Positions 22,365 to 33,602 of a DNA stretch of 64,000 nt are shown here, piece by piece. A program made the position numbers and the translations under genes. The stretch is taken from the NCBI GenBank assembly GCA_964036275.1, contig OZ038440.1:4749690-4813689 (forward strand), given 5' to 3'. Below the pieces are notes generated by a model, which did not search any database, was not told the DNA's origin, and saw only the letters and a program-made list of their open reading frames with translations. Source of the stretch: Litoditis marina. Taxonomy: Eukaryota; Nematoda; Chromadorea; Rhabditida; Rhabditidae. Positions within the stretch are counted from its first letter, which is position 1. Each line of letters starts with the position of its first letter.

Positions 22365-22716
22365 ACTTTTTGTTTTTCTCACTCGAGACTATTATTTTCT
22401 TTTGTTCACTGAACTCATGTATCCCTACGTTTGTATGCCGATTGGCTGACGTTTAAATTGATCTCAAAAAGTTTAGTTTGACGGGGTTTCGTTATTTCTT
22501 TCAATTTCGCTAACGTGAAATAAGGATTTTTTTCTTAAAAAATGAGAAGTGTTTGGAAATCTTTAGAACCTTTAGGCTAGAAAGGAGTCTGTACAAATTG
22601 TTGTTGAGTAAAACTCTGTCTTATAACCCTTGAATCTGTTTTATTGTCGGCGTACACTGAATATTGGGCACATGAGACGGAAATACATCCCACCGGCCAC
22701 AACCTTTTCATTCGTA

Positions 22717-22789
22717 GCCTCGATAGCTCAGTTGGGAGAGCGTTCGACTGAAGATCGAAAGGTCACCAGTTCGATCCTGGTTCGAGGCA
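22717..22789 (+). tRNA. tRNA-Phe(GAA), copy 40
   Basis: Consensus. A second type B unit in a row, which breaks the dimer rhythm; next +424. Confidence 0.96.
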
Positions 22790-23140
22790 ACTTTTTGTTT
22801 TTCTCACTCGAGACTATTATTTTCTTTTGTTCACTGAACTCATGTATCCCTACGTTTGTATGCCGATTGGCTGATGTTTAAATTGATCTCAAAAAGTTTA
22901 GTTTGACGGGGTTTCGTTATTTCTTCCAATTTCGCTAACGTGAAATAAGGAATTTTTCTTAAAAATTGAGAAGTGTTTGGGAATCTTTAGAACCTTTAGG
23001 CTAGAAAGGAGGCTGTACAAATTGTTATTGAGTAAAACTCTGTCTTATAACCCTTGAATCTGTTTTATTGTCGGCGTACACTGAATATTGGGCACATGAG
23101 ACGGAAATACATCCCACCGGCCACAACCTTTTCATTCGTA

Positions 23141-23213
23141 GCCTCGATAGCTCAGTTGGGAGAGCGTTCGACTGAAGATCGAAAGGTCACCAGTTCGATC
23201 CTGGTTCGAGGCA
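23141..23213 (+). tRNA. tRNA-Phe(GAA), copy 41
   Basis: Consensus. Spacer K/R; next +424. Confidence 0.96.
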
Positions 23214-23564
23214 ACTTTTTGTTTTTTTCACTCGAGACTATTATTTTCTTTTGTTCACTGAACTCATGTATCCCTACGTTTGTATGCCGATTGGCTGACG
23301 TTTAAATTGATCTCAAAAAGTTTAGTTTGACGGGGTTTCGTTATTTCTTCCAATTTCGCTAACGTGAAATAAGGAATTTTTCTTAAAAATTGAGAAGTGT
23401 TTGGGGTTCTTTAGAACCTTTAGGCTAGAAAGGAGGCGGTACAAATTGTTATTGAGTAAAACTCTGTCTTATAACCCTTGAATCTGTTTTATTGTCGGCG
23501 TACACTGAATATTGGGCACATGAGACGGAAATACATCCCACCGGCCACAACCTTTTCATTCGTA

Positions 23565-23637
23565 GCCTCGATAGCTCAGTTGGGAGAGCGTTCGACTGAA
23601 GATCGAAAGGTCACCAGTTCGATCCTGGTTCGAGGCA
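23565..23637 (+). tRNA. tRNA-Phe(GAA), copy 42
   Basis: Consensus. Spacer K/R; next +425. Confidence 0.96.
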
Positions 23638-23989
23638 ACTTTTTGTTTTTCTCACTCGAGACTATTATTTTCTTTTGTTCACTGAACTCATGTATCCCTA
23701 CGTTTGTATGCCGATTGGCTGATGTTTAAATTGATCTCAAAAAGTTTAGTTTGACGGGGTTTCGTTATTTCTTCCAATTTCGCTAACGTGAAATAAGGAA
23801 TTTTTTCTTAAAAAATGAGAAGTGTTTGGAAATCTTTAGAACCTTTAGGCTACAAAGGAGTCTGTACAAATTGTTGTTGAGTGAAACTCTGTCTTATAAC
23901 CCTTGAATCTGTTTTATTGTCGGCGTACACTGAATATTGGGCACATGAGACGGGACTACATCCCGCCGGCCACAACCTCTTCATTCGTA

Positions 23990-24062
23990 GCCTCGATAGC
24001 TCAGTTGGGAGAGCGTTCGACTGAAGATCGAAAGGTCACCAGTTCGATCCTGGTTCGAGGCA
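23990..24062 (+). tRNA. tRNA-Phe(GAA), copy 43
   Basis: Consensus. Spacer D/R; next +425. Confidence 0.96.
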
Positions 24063-24414
24063 ACTTTTTGTTTTTCTCACTCGAGACTATTATTTTCTTT
24101 TGTTCACTGAACTCATGTATCCCTACGTTTTTATGCCGATTGGCTGATGTTTAAATTGATCTCAAAAAGTTTAGTTTGACGGGGTTTCGTTATTTCTTTC
24201 AATTTCGCTAACGTGAAATAAGGAATTTTTTCTTAAAAAATGAGAAGTGTTTGGAAATCTTTAGAACCTTTAGGCTACAAAGGAGTCTGTACAAATTGTT
24301 GTTGAGTGAAACTCTGTCTTATAACCCTTGAATCTGTTTTATTGTCGGCGTACACTGAATATTGGGCACATGAGACGGGACTACATCCCGCCGGCCACAA
24401 CCTCTTCATTCGTA

Positions 24415-24487
24415 GCCTCGATAGCTCAGTTGGGAGAGCGTTCGACTGAAGATCGAAAGGTCACCAGTTCGATCCTGGTTCGAGGCA
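24415..24487 (+). tRNA. tRNA-Phe(GAA), copy 44
   Basis: Consensus. Spacer D/R. The MITE lies in the following spacer. Confidence 0.96.
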
Positions 24488-24697
24488 ACTTTTTGTTTTT
24501 CTCACTCGAGACTATTATTTTCTTTTGTTCACTGAACTCATGTATCCCTACGTTTTTATGCCGATTGGCTGATGTTTAAATTGATCTCAAAAAGTTTAGT
24601 TTGACGGGGTTTCGTTATTTCTTTCAATTTCGCTAACGTGAAATAAGGAATTTTTTCTTAAAAAATGAGAAGTGTTTGGAAATCTTTAGAACCTTTA

Positions 24698-24733
24698 GGC
24701 TGTCTTCAGACTTTTTGTGCGATACAAGATACA
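24698..24733 (+). repeat. MITE left terminal inverted repeat
   Basis: 36 bp, identical to the reverse complement of 25831-25866. Symmetry breaks at the next base. Confidence 0.93.
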
Positions 24734-25830
24734 CGATACATGCGCGCTCTAATCATGTGTATCGATTGCATTTTTGTAGCGGCGACAGATACATGCGTCA
24801 CGCGATGTATCTATCGTGTTCATACTTTTTCTACAGTGTCTCGGCGTCAGATACATCATTTTGAATCGACGATACACTTTTTTTGAAGATTGCGGCCGGC
24901 ATTCTACACTTCACTCATATTGTGGATACATCTAGGTTTTCGGATTATAAAAGTGATTTTTGTGAAATTTTTCCAATTGATAGAATGTTCCCCCACCAAA
25001 ACAGATTGGTATCCGCAAAAAATTTCATTTTCACGCGCGACGCGCGCACGCGACGCGTCAAAATAAGAAAATATGCAGATTTGGGTCAAATTTGTGAACT
25101 GTGATTATCGATCATGGAGATTGCGAATGTGGATATCAATTTTATATCACGCACGCGACGCGTGCACGCGCCGCGACAAAAATTTGAAAACCCGTAGAAT
25201 TCAATAAAAATTGGGAACCTGAGGAAATTGATCATTCTGAAGTCAGATGTGAGCTTGGTACGAACTTGGGGTCAAGCGCGCGCCCAGCACGCGACGCGAC
25301 AAAAAATTTCAACTTTTGTGCATGAAGATAAATTTTTGGGATTGGGAGTGGTTGGGTACGCGGATAAGAAGGTATTACTAGTTTCGGATATATATATATT
25401 CATAACCAGCATGATCGAATACCCAACCCATCCCAATTTCATATGAATCTACTCATTTTGATATTTCTGCCGCGTCGCGTGCACGCGCTTCGCGTGAGTC
25501 AAATTGAGTATATGGCATGGGGATCGGTATCAATGATCATCAGCGTTTTTGTTTTTCACGATGTCCAAAGTTTATCGAAATTCATTCATTTTCACATTTT
25601 GTCGCGGCGCGTGCGCGCGTCGCGTGCGATGAGATAGACGTCAATTTGAAGAATACCTATAAAAATCTATGAAATAAAGAACTTAGAATTGTTGAAAGTT
25701 ACTTTTGAATTTGAAACTAACAAAATCGAAAAAGTGTATCCTGGAACGTTCATACTTTTCTGATACGTTGGCGCCAAGATACGGATACAAAATGAGACGA
25801 TACAAATAATTCGAAAATGAATCGTGTATC

Positions 25831-25866
25831 TGTATCTTGTATCGCACAAAAAGTCTGAAGACAGCC
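25831..25866 (-). repeat. MITE right terminal inverted repeat
   Basis: Mirror of 24698-24733; followed by the TTA duplicate. Confidence 0.93.
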
Positions 25867-26011
25867 TTAGGCTACAAAGGAGTCTGTACAAATTGTTGTT
25901 GAGTGAAACTCTGTCTTATAACCCTTGAATCTGTTTTATTGTCGGCGTACACTGAATATTGGGCACATGAGACGGGACTACATCCCGCCGGCCACAACCT
26001 CTTCATTCGTA

Positions 26012-26084
26012 GCCTCGATAGCTCAGTTGGGAGAGCGTTCGACTGAAGATCGAAAGGTCACCAGTTCGATCCTGGTTCGAGGCA
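26012..26084 (+). tRNA. tRNA-Phe(GAA), copy 45
   Basis: Consensus. First gene after the MITE. Spacer D/R; next +425. Confidence 0.96.
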
Positions 26085-26436
26085 ACTTTTTGTTTTTCTC
26101 ACTCGAGACTATTATTTTCTTTTGTTCACTGAACTCATGTATCCCTACGTTTGTATGCCGATTGGCTGATGTTTAAATTGATCTCAAAAAGTTTAGTTTG
26201 ACGGGGTTTCGTTATTTCTTCCAATTTCGCTAACGTGAAATAAGGAATTTTTTCTTAAAAAATGAGAAGTGTTTGGAAATCTTTAGAACCTTTAGGCTAC
26301 AAAGGAGTCTGTACAAATTGTTGTTGAGTGAAACTCTGTCTTATAACCCTTGAATCTGTTTTATTGTCGGCGTACACTGAATATTGGGCACATGAGACGG
26401 GACTACATCCCGCCGGCCACAACCTCTTCATTCGTA

Positions 26437-26509
26437 GCCTCGATAGCTCAGTTGGGAGAGCGTTCGACTGAAGATCGAAAGGTCACCAGTTCGATCCTGG
26501 TTCGAGGCA
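26437..26509 (+). tRNA. tRNA-Phe(GAA), copy 46
   Basis: Consensus. Spacer D/R; next +425. Confidence 0.96.
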
Positions 26510-26861
26510 ACTTTTTGTTTTTCTCACTCGAGACTATTATTTTCTTTTGTTCACTGAACTCATGTATCCCTACGTTTGTATGCCGATTGGCTGATGTTTA
26601 AATTGATTTCAAAAAGTTTAGTTTGACGGGGTTTCGTTATTTCTTCCAATTTCGCTAACGTGAAATAAGGAATTTTTTCTTAAAAAATGAGAAGTGTTTG
26701 GAAATCTTTAGAACCTTTAGGCTACAAAGGAGTCTGTACAAATTGTTGTTGAGTGAAACTCTGTCTTATAACCCTTGAATCTGTTTTATTGTCGGCGTAC
26801 ACTGAATATTGGGCACATGAGACGGGACTACATCCCGCCGGCCACAACCTCTTCATTCGTA

Positions 26862-26934
26862 GCCTCGATAGCTCAGTTGGGAGAGCGTTCGACTGAAGAT
26901 CGAAAGGTCACCAGTTCGATCCTGGTTCGAGGCA
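26862..26934 (+). tRNA. tRNA-Phe(GAA), copy 47
   Basis: Consensus. Spacer D/R; next +424. Confidence 0.96.
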
Positions 26935-27285
26935 ACTTTTTGTTTTTCTCACTCGAGACTATTATTTTCTTTTGTTCACTGAACTCATGTATCCCTACGT
27001 TTGTATGCCGATTGGCTGATGTTTAAATTGATCTCAAAAAGTTTAGTTTGACGGGGTTTCGTTATTTCTTCCAATTTCGCTAACGTGAAATAAGGAATTT
27101 TTCTTAAAAATTGAGAAGTGTTTGGGGTTCTTTAGAACCTTTAGGCTAGAAAAGAGGCTGTACAAATTGTTATTGAGTAAAACTCTGTCTTATAACCCTT
27201 GAATCTGTTTTATTGTCGGCGTACACTGAATATTGGGCACATGAGACGGAAATACATCCCACCGGCCACAATCTCTTCATTCGTA

Positions 27286-27358
27286 GCCTCGATAGCTCAG
27301 TTGGGAGAGCGTTCGACTGAAGATCGAAAGGTCACCAGTTCGATCCTGGTTCGAGGCA
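27286..27358 (+). tRNA. tRNA-Phe(GAA), copy 48
   Basis: Consensus. Spacer K/R; next +424. Confidence 0.96.
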
Positions 27359-27709
27359 ACTTTTTGTTTTTCTCACTCGAGACTATTATTTTCTTTTGTT
27401 CACTGAACTCATGTATCCCTACGTTTTTATGCCGATTGGCTGATGTTTAAATTGATCTCAAAACTTTAGTTTGACGGGGTTTCGTTATTTCTTTCAATTT
27501 CGCTAACGTGAAATAAGGATTTTTTTCTTAAAAAATGAGAAGTGTTTGGAAATCTTTAGAACCTTTAGGCTAGAAAGGAGTCTGTACAAATTGTTGTTGA
27601 GTGAAACTCTGTCTTATAACCCTTGAATCTGTTTTATTGTCGGCGTACACTGAATATTGGGCACATGTGACGGGACTACATCCCGCCGGCCACAACCTCT
27701 TCATTCGTA

Positions 27710-27782
27710 GCCTCGATAGCTCAGTTGGGAGAGCGTTCGACTGAAGATCGAAAGGTCACCAGTTCGATCCTGGTTCGAGGCA
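27710..27782 (+). tRNA. tRNA-Phe(GAA), copy 49
   Basis: Consensus. Spacer D/R with acatgtgacg; next +424. Confidence 0.96.
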
Positions 27783-28133
27783 ACTTTTTGTTTTTCTCAC
27801 TCGAGACTATTATTTTCTTTTGTTCACTGAACTCATGTATCCCTACGTTTTTATGCCGATTGGCTGATGTTTAAATTGATCTCAAAAAGTTTGGTTTGAC
27901 GGGGTTTCGTTATTTCTTCCAATTTCGCTAACGTGAAATAAGGAATTTTTCTTAAAAATTGAGAAGTGTTTGGAAATCTTTAGAACCATTAGGCTAGAAA
28001 GGAGTCTGTACAAATTGTTGTTGAGTGAAACTCTGTCTTATAACCCTTGAATCTGTTTTATTGTCGGCGTACACTGAATATTGGGCACATGTGACGGGAC
28101 TACATCCCGCCGGCCACAACCTCTTCATTCGTA

Positions 28134-28206
28134 GCCTCGATAGCTCAGTTGGGAGAGCGTTCGACTGAAGATCGAAAGGTCACCAGTTCGATCCTGGTTC
28201 GAGGCA
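28134..28206 (+). tRNA. tRNA-Phe(GAA), copy 50
   Basis: Consensus. Spacer D/R with acatgtgacg; next +424. Confidence 0.96.
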
Positions 28207-28557
28207 ACTTTTTGTTTTTCTCACTCGAGACTATTATTTTCTTTTGTTCACTGAACTCATGTATCCCTACGTTTGTATGCCGATTGGCTGACGTTTAAAT
28301 TGATCTCAAAAAGTTTAGTTTGACGGGGTTTCGTTATTTCTTCCAATTTCGCTAACGTGAAATAAGGAATTTTTCTTAAAAATTGAGAAGTGTTTGGGGT
28401 TCTTTAGAACCTTTAGGCTAGAAAGGAGGCGGTACAAATTGTTATTGAGTAAAACTCTGTCTTATAACCCTTGAATCTGTTTTATTGTCGGCGTACACTG
28501 AATATTGGGCACATGAGACGGGACTACATCCCACCGGCCACAACCTCTTCATTCGTA

Positions 28558-28630
28558 GCCTCGATAGCTCAGTTGGGAGAGCGTTCGACTGAAGATCGAA
28601 AGGTCACCAGTTCGATCCTGGTTCGAGGCA
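28558..28630 (+). tRNA. tRNA-Phe(GAA), copy 51
   Basis: Consensus. Spacer D/R; next +424. Confidence 0.96.
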
Positions 28631-28981
28631 ACTTTTTGTTTTTCTCACTCGAGACTATTATTTTCTTTTGTTCACTGAACTCATGTATCCCTACGTTTGT
28701 ATGCCGATTGGCTGATGTTTAAATTGATCTCAAAAAGTTTAGTTTGACGGGGTTTCGTTATTTCTTCCAATTTCGCTAACGTGAAATAAGGAATTTTTCT
28801 TAAAAATTGAGAAGTGTTTGGGGTTCTTTAGAACCTTTAGGCTAGAAAAGAGGCTGTACAAATTGTTATTGAGTAAAACTCTGTCTTATAACCCTTGAAT
28901 CTGTTTTATTGTCGGCGTACACTGAATATTGGGCACATGAGACGGAAATACATCCCACCGGCCACAATCTCTTCATTCGTA

Positions 28982-29054
28982 GCCTCGATAGCTCAGTTGG
29001 GAGAGCGTTCGACTGAAGATCGAAAGGTCACCAGTTCGATCCTGGTTCGAGGCA
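28982..29054 (+). tRNA. tRNA-Phe(GAA), copy 52
   Basis: Consensus. Spacer K/R, the last K unit of the window; next +424. Confidence 0.96.
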
Positions 29055-29405
29055 ACTTTTTGTTTTTCTCACTCGAGACTATTATTTTCTTTTGTTCACT
29101 GAACTCATGTATCCCTACGTTTTTATGCCGATTGGCTGATGTTTAAATTGATCTCAAAACTTTTGTTTGACGGGGTTTCGTTATTTCTTTCAATTTCGCT
29201 AACGTGAAATAAGGATTTTTTTCTTAAAAAATGAGAAGTGTTTGGAAATCTTTAGAACCTTTAGGCTAGAAAGGAGTCTGTACAAATTGTTGTTGAGTGA
29301 AACTCTGTCTTATAACCCTTGAATCTGTTTTATTGTCGGCGTACACTGAATATTGGGCACATGTGACGGGACTACATCCCGCCGGCCACAACCTCTTCAT
29401 TCGTA

Positions 29406-29478
29406 GCCTCGATAGCTCAGTTGGGAGAGCGTTCGACTGAAGATCGAAAGGTCACCAGTTCGATCCTGGTTCGAGGCA
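29406..29478 (+). tRNA. tRNA-Phe(GAA), copy 53
   Basis: Consensus. Spacer D/R with acatgtgacg; next +424. Confidence 0.96.
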
Positions 29479-29829
29479 ACTTTTTGTTTTTCTCACTCGA
29501 GACTATTATTTTCTTTTGTTCACTGAACTCATGTATCCCTACGTTTTTATGCCGATTGGCTGATGTTTAAATTGATCTCAAAACTTTAGTTTGACGGGGT
29601 TTCGTTATTTCTTTCAATTTCGCTAACGTGAAATAAGGATTTTTTTCTTAAAAAATGAGAAGTGTTTGGAAATCTTTAGAACCTTTAGGCTAGAAAGGAG
29701 TCTGTACAAATTGTTGTTGAGTGAAACTCTGTCTTATAACCCTTGAATCTGTTTTATTGTCGGCGTACACTGAATATTGGGCACATGTGACGGGACTACA
29801 TCCCGCCGGCCACAACCTCTTCATTCGTA

Positions 29830-29902
29830 GCCTCGATAGCTCAGTTGGGAGAGCGTTCGACTGAAGATCGAAAGGTCACCAGTTCGATCCTGGTTCGAGG
29901 CA
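29830..29902 (+). tRNA. tRNA-Phe(GAA), copy 54
   Basis: Consensus. Spacer D/R with acatgtgacg; next +424. Confidence 0.96.
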
Positions 29903-30253
29903 ACTTTTTGTTTTTCTCACTCGAGACTATTATTTTCTTTTGTTCACTGAACTCATGTATCCCTACGTTTTTATGCCGATTGGCTGATGTTTAAATTGAT
30001 CTCAAAAAGTTTGGTTTGACGGGGTTTCGTTATTTCTTCCAATTTCGCTAACGTGAAATAAGGAATTTTTCTTAAAAATTGAGAAGTGTTTGGAAATCTT
30101 TAGAACCATTAGGCTAGAAAGGAGTCTGTACAAATTGTTGTTGAGTGAAACTCTGTCTTATAACCCTTGAATCTGTTTTATTGTCGGCGTACACTGAATA
30201 TTGGGCACATGTGACGGGACTACATCCCGCCGGCCACAACCTCTTCATTCGTA

Positions 30254-30326
30254 GCCTCGATAGCTCAGTTGGGAGAGCGTTCGACTGAAGATCGAAAGGT
30301 CACCAGTTCGATCCTGGTTCGAGGCA
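30254..30326 (+). tRNA. tRNA-Phe(GAA), copy 55
   Basis: Consensus. Chimeric unit: left-domain 5' side, right-domain long 3' arm, then a deletion, so the next gene is only 293 bp away. Confidence 0.96.
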
Positions 30327-30546
30327 ACTTTTTGTTTTTCTCACTCGAGACTATTATTTTCTCTTCTTCACTGAACTCATGTATTTTTTTATCCATGCAT
30401 CGTTTTTATGCCGATTGGCTGATGTTTAAATTGATCTCAAAAAGTTTAGTTTGACGCCCTTGAATCTGTTTTATTGTCGGCGTACACTGAATATTGGGCA
30501 CATGAGACGGGACTACATCCCACCGGCCACAACCTCTTCATTCGTA

Positions 30547-30619
30547 GCCTCGATAGCTCAGTTGGGAGAGCGTTCGACTGAAGATCGAAAGGTCACCAGT
30601 TCGATCCTGGTTCGAGGCA
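30547..30619 (+). tRNA. tRNA-Phe(GAA), copy 56
   Basis: Consensus. First right-domain gene. Its 5' spacer is truncated: ttgacg is joined to cccttgaatc at 30456/30457. Spacer D/R; next +424. Confidence 0.96.
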
Positions 30620-30970
30620 ACTTTTTGTTTTTCTCACTCGAGACTATTATTTTCTTTTCTTCACTGAACTCATGTATCCCTACGTTTTTTTGCCGATTGG
30701 CTGATGTTTAAATTGATCTCAAAAAGTTTAGTTTGACGAGGTTTCGTTATTTCTTCAAATTTCGCTAACATGAAATAAGGAATTTTTCTTAAAAATTGAG
30801 AAGTGTTTGGAAATCTTTAGAACCTTTAGGCTATAAAGGAGTCTGTACAAATTGTTATTGAGTAAAACTCTGTCTTATAACCCTTGAATCTCTTTTATTG
30901 TTGGCGTACACTGAATATTGGGCACATGAGACGGGACTACATCCCACCGGCCACAACCTCTTCATTCGTA

Positions 30971-31043
30971 GCCTCGATAGCTCAGTTGGGAGAGCGTTCG
31001 ACTGAAGATCGAAAGGTCACCAGTTCGATCCTGGTTCGAGGCA
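30971..31043 (+). tRNA. tRNA-Phe(GAA), copy 57
   Basis: Consensus. A 4-bp duplication (ctatttattatttt) downstream makes a 428-bp unit. Spacer D/W. Confidence 0.96.
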
Positions 31044-31398
31044 ACTTTTTGTTTTTCTCACTCGAGACTATTTATTATTTTCTTTTCTTCACTGAACTCA
31101 TGTATCCCTACGTTTTTATGCCGATTGGCTGATGTTTAAATTGATCTCAAAAAGTTTAGTTTGACGAGGTTTCGTTATTTCTTCCAATTTCGCTAACATG
31201 AAATAAGGAATTTTTCTTAAAAATTGAGAAGTGTTTGGAAATCTTTAGAACCTTTAGGCTATAAAGGAGTCTGTACAAATTGTTATTGAGTAAAACTCTG
31301 TCTTATAACCCTTGAATCTCTTTTATTGTTGGCGTACACTGAATATTGGGCACATGAGACGGGACTACATCCCACCGGCCACAACCTCTTCATTCGTA

Positions 31399-31471
31399 GC
31401 CTCGATAGCTCAGTTGGGAGAGCGTTCGACTGAAGATCGAAAGGTCACCAGTTCGATCCTGGTTCGAGGCA
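31399..31471 (+). tRNA. tRNA-Phe(GAA), copy 58
   Basis: Consensus. Spacer D/W; next +435. Confidence 0.96.
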
Positions 31472-31833
31472 ACTTTTTGTTTTTCTCACTCGAGACTATT
31501 ATTTTCTTTTCTTCACTGAACTCATGTATTTTTTTATCCATGCATCGTTTTTATGCCGATTGGCTGATGTTTAAATTGATCTCAAAAAGTTTAGTTTGAC
31601 GAGGTTTCGTTATTTCTTCCAATTTCGCTAACATGAAATAAGGAACTTTTCTTAAAAATTGAGAAGTGTTTGGAAATCTTTAGAACCTTTAGGCTAGAAA
31701 GGAGTCTGTACAAATTGTTATTGAGTAAAACTCTGTCTTATAGCCCTTGAATCTGTTTTATTGTCGGCGTACACTGAATATTGGGCACATGAGACGGGAC
31801 TACATCCCACCGGCCACAACCTCTTCATTCGTA

Positions 31834-31906
31834 GCCTCGATAGCTCAGTTGGGAGAGCGTTCGACTGAAGATCGAAAGGTCACCAGTTCGATCCTGGTTC
31901 GAGGCA
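31834..31906 (+). tRNA. tRNA-Phe(GAA), copy 59
   Basis: Consensus. Spacer D/R; next +424. Confidence 0.96.
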
Positions 31907-32257
31907 ACTTTTTGTTTTTCTCACTCGAGACTATTATTTTCTTTTCTTCACTGAACTCATGTATCCCTACGTTTTTATGCCGATTGGCTGATGTTTAAAT
32001 TGATCTCAAAAAATTTAGTTTGACGAGGTTTCGTTATTTCTTCAAATTTCGCTAACATGAAATAAGGAATTTTTCTTAAAAATTGAGAAGTGTTTGGAAA
32101 TCTTTAGAACCTTTAGGCTATAAAGGAGTCTGTACAAATTGTTATTGAGTAAAACTCTGTCTTATAACCCTTGAATCTCTTTTATTGTTGGCGTACACTG
32201 AATATTGGGCAAATGAGACGGGACTACATCCCACCGGCCACAACCTCTTCATTCGTA

Positions 32258-32330
32258 GCCTCGATAGCTCAGTTGGGAGAGCGTTCGACTGAAGATCGAA
32301 AGGTCACCAGTTCGATCCTGGTTCGAGGCA
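32258..32330 (+). tRNA. tRNA-Phe(GAA), copy 60
   Basis: Consensus. Spacer D/W; next +424. Confidence 0.96.
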
Positions 32331-32681
32331 ACTTTTTGTTTTTCTCACTCGAGACTATTATTTTCTTTTGTTCACTGAACTCATGTATCCCTACGTTTGT
32401 ATGCCGATTGGCTGATGTTTAAATTGATCTCAAAAAGTTTAGTTTGACGAGGTTTCGTTATTTCTTCCAATTTCGCTAACATGAAATAAGGAACTTTTCT
32501 TAAAAATTGAGAAGTGTTTGGAAATCTTTAGAACCTTTAGGCTAGAAAGGAGTCTGTACAAATTGTTATTGAGTAAAACTCTGTCTTATAGCCCTTGAAT
32601 CTGTTTTATTGTCGGCGTACACTGAATATTGGGCACATGAGACGGGACTACATCCCACCGGCCACAACCTCTTCATTCGTA

Positions 32682-32754
32682 GCCTCGATAGCTCAGTTGG
32701 GAGAGCGTTCGACTGAAGATCGAAAGGTCACCAGTTCGATCCTGGTTCGAGGCA
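32682..32754 (+). tRNA. tRNA-Phe(GAA), copy 61
   Basis: Consensus. Spacer D/R; next +424. Confidence 0.96.
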
Positions 32755-33105
32755 ACTTTTTGTTTTTCTCACTCGAGACTATTATTTTCTTTTCTTCACT
32801 GAACTCATGTATCCCTACGTTTTTATGCCGATTGGCTGATGTTCAAATTGATCTCAAAAAGTTTAGTTTGACGAGGTTTCGTTATTTCTTCAAATTTCGC
32901 TAACATGAAATAAGGAACTTTTCTTAAAAATTGAGAAGTGTTTGGAAATCTTTAGAACCTTTAGGCTAGAAAGGAGTCTGTACAAATTGTTATTGAGTAA
33001 AACTCTGTCTTATAGCCCTTGAATCTGTTTTATTGTCGGCGTACACTGAATATTGGGCACATGAGACGGGACTACATCCTACCGGCCACAACCTCTTCAT
33101 TCGTA

Positions 33106-33178
33106 GCCTCGATAGCTCAGTTGGGAGAGCGTTCGACTGAAGATCGAAAGGTCACCAGTTCGATCCTGGTTCGAGGCA
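33106..33178 (+). tRNA. tRNA-Phe(GAA), copy 62
   Basis: Consensus. Spacer D/R; next +424. Confidence 0.96.
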
Positions 33179-33529
33179 ACTTTTTGTTTTTCTCACTCGA
33201 GACTATTATTTTCTTTTCTTCACTGAACTCATGTATCCCTACGTTTTTATGCCGATTGGCTGATGTTCAAATTGATCTCAAAAAGTTTAGTTTGACGAGG
33301 TTTCGTTATTTCTTCAAATTTCGCTAACATGAAATAAGGAATTTTTCTTAAAAATTGAGAAGTGTTTGGAAATCTTTAGAACCTTTAGGCTATAAAGGAG
33401 TCTGTACAAATTGTTATTGAGTAAAACTCTGTCTTATAACCCTTGAATCTCTTTTATTGTTGGCGTACACTGAATATTGGGCACATGAGACGGGACTAGA
33501 TCCCACCGGCCACAACCTCTTCATTCGTA

Positions 33530-33602
33530 GCCTCGATAGCTCAGTTGGGAGAGCGTTCGACTGAAGATCGAAAGGTCACCAGTTCGATCCTGGTTCGAGG
33601 CA
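33530..33602 (+). tRNA. tRNA-Phe(GAA), copy 63
   Basis: Consensus. Spacer D/W with gggactagat; next +424. Confidence 0.96.

Larger units (their letters stand above)
19085..22480 (+). repeat. 849-bp dimeric higher-order repeat, about 4 copies
   Basis: Two unit types alternate. Type A has gtttggggttc and gaggcggtaca upstream of its gene (genes at 19320, 20169, 21018, 21867). Type B has ggattttttt, gtttggaaatc and ggagtctgtaca (genes at 19745, 20594, 21443, 22292). Gene spacing alternates 425/424, giving 849 bp. One dimer carries gaggtgg instead of gaggcgg (about 20886), and another carries tRNA G20A. Confidence 0.9.
12840..24697 (+). repeat. tRNA-Phe macrosatellite, block 2 (28 genes)
   Basis: The array continues at tctgtcttataaccc, exactly where block 1 stopped within the unit. 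Spacing is 424 or 425 bp, often strictly alternating. The extra base is in the T-run of ggatttttttc units against ggaatttttc units. The block includes one 434-bp unit, caused by an insertion inside the tRNA at 17613, and an 849-bp dimeric higher-order repeat at about 19.1-22.5 kb. It ends at the TTA target site of the MITE. Confidence 0.97.
24698..25866. mobile_element. 1,169-bp MITE, PIF/Harbinger-like
   Basis: Perfect 36-bp terminal inverted repeats (24698-24733 and 25831-25866) start with GGCTGTCTTCAGAC. The flanks show a 3-bp TTA duplication (24695-24697 and 25867-25869). A TTA target and GG-starting ends are the hallmark of PIF/Harbinger and its Tourist-type MITEs. No transposase frame is visible, so it is non-autonomous. 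Inside are five CG-rich palindromic clusters (near 25035, 25150, 25275, 25470, 25602) and repeated GATACA-type words next to the ends. Removing it restores an intact tRNA unit. The superfamily rests on TSD and ends only. Confidence 0.85.

Noticed and set aside
24698..25866. Foldback element or an inversion of array DNA
   Set aside because: The interior is unrelated to the tRNA unit and the ends are short perfect repeats with a target duplication, which fits a MITE better.
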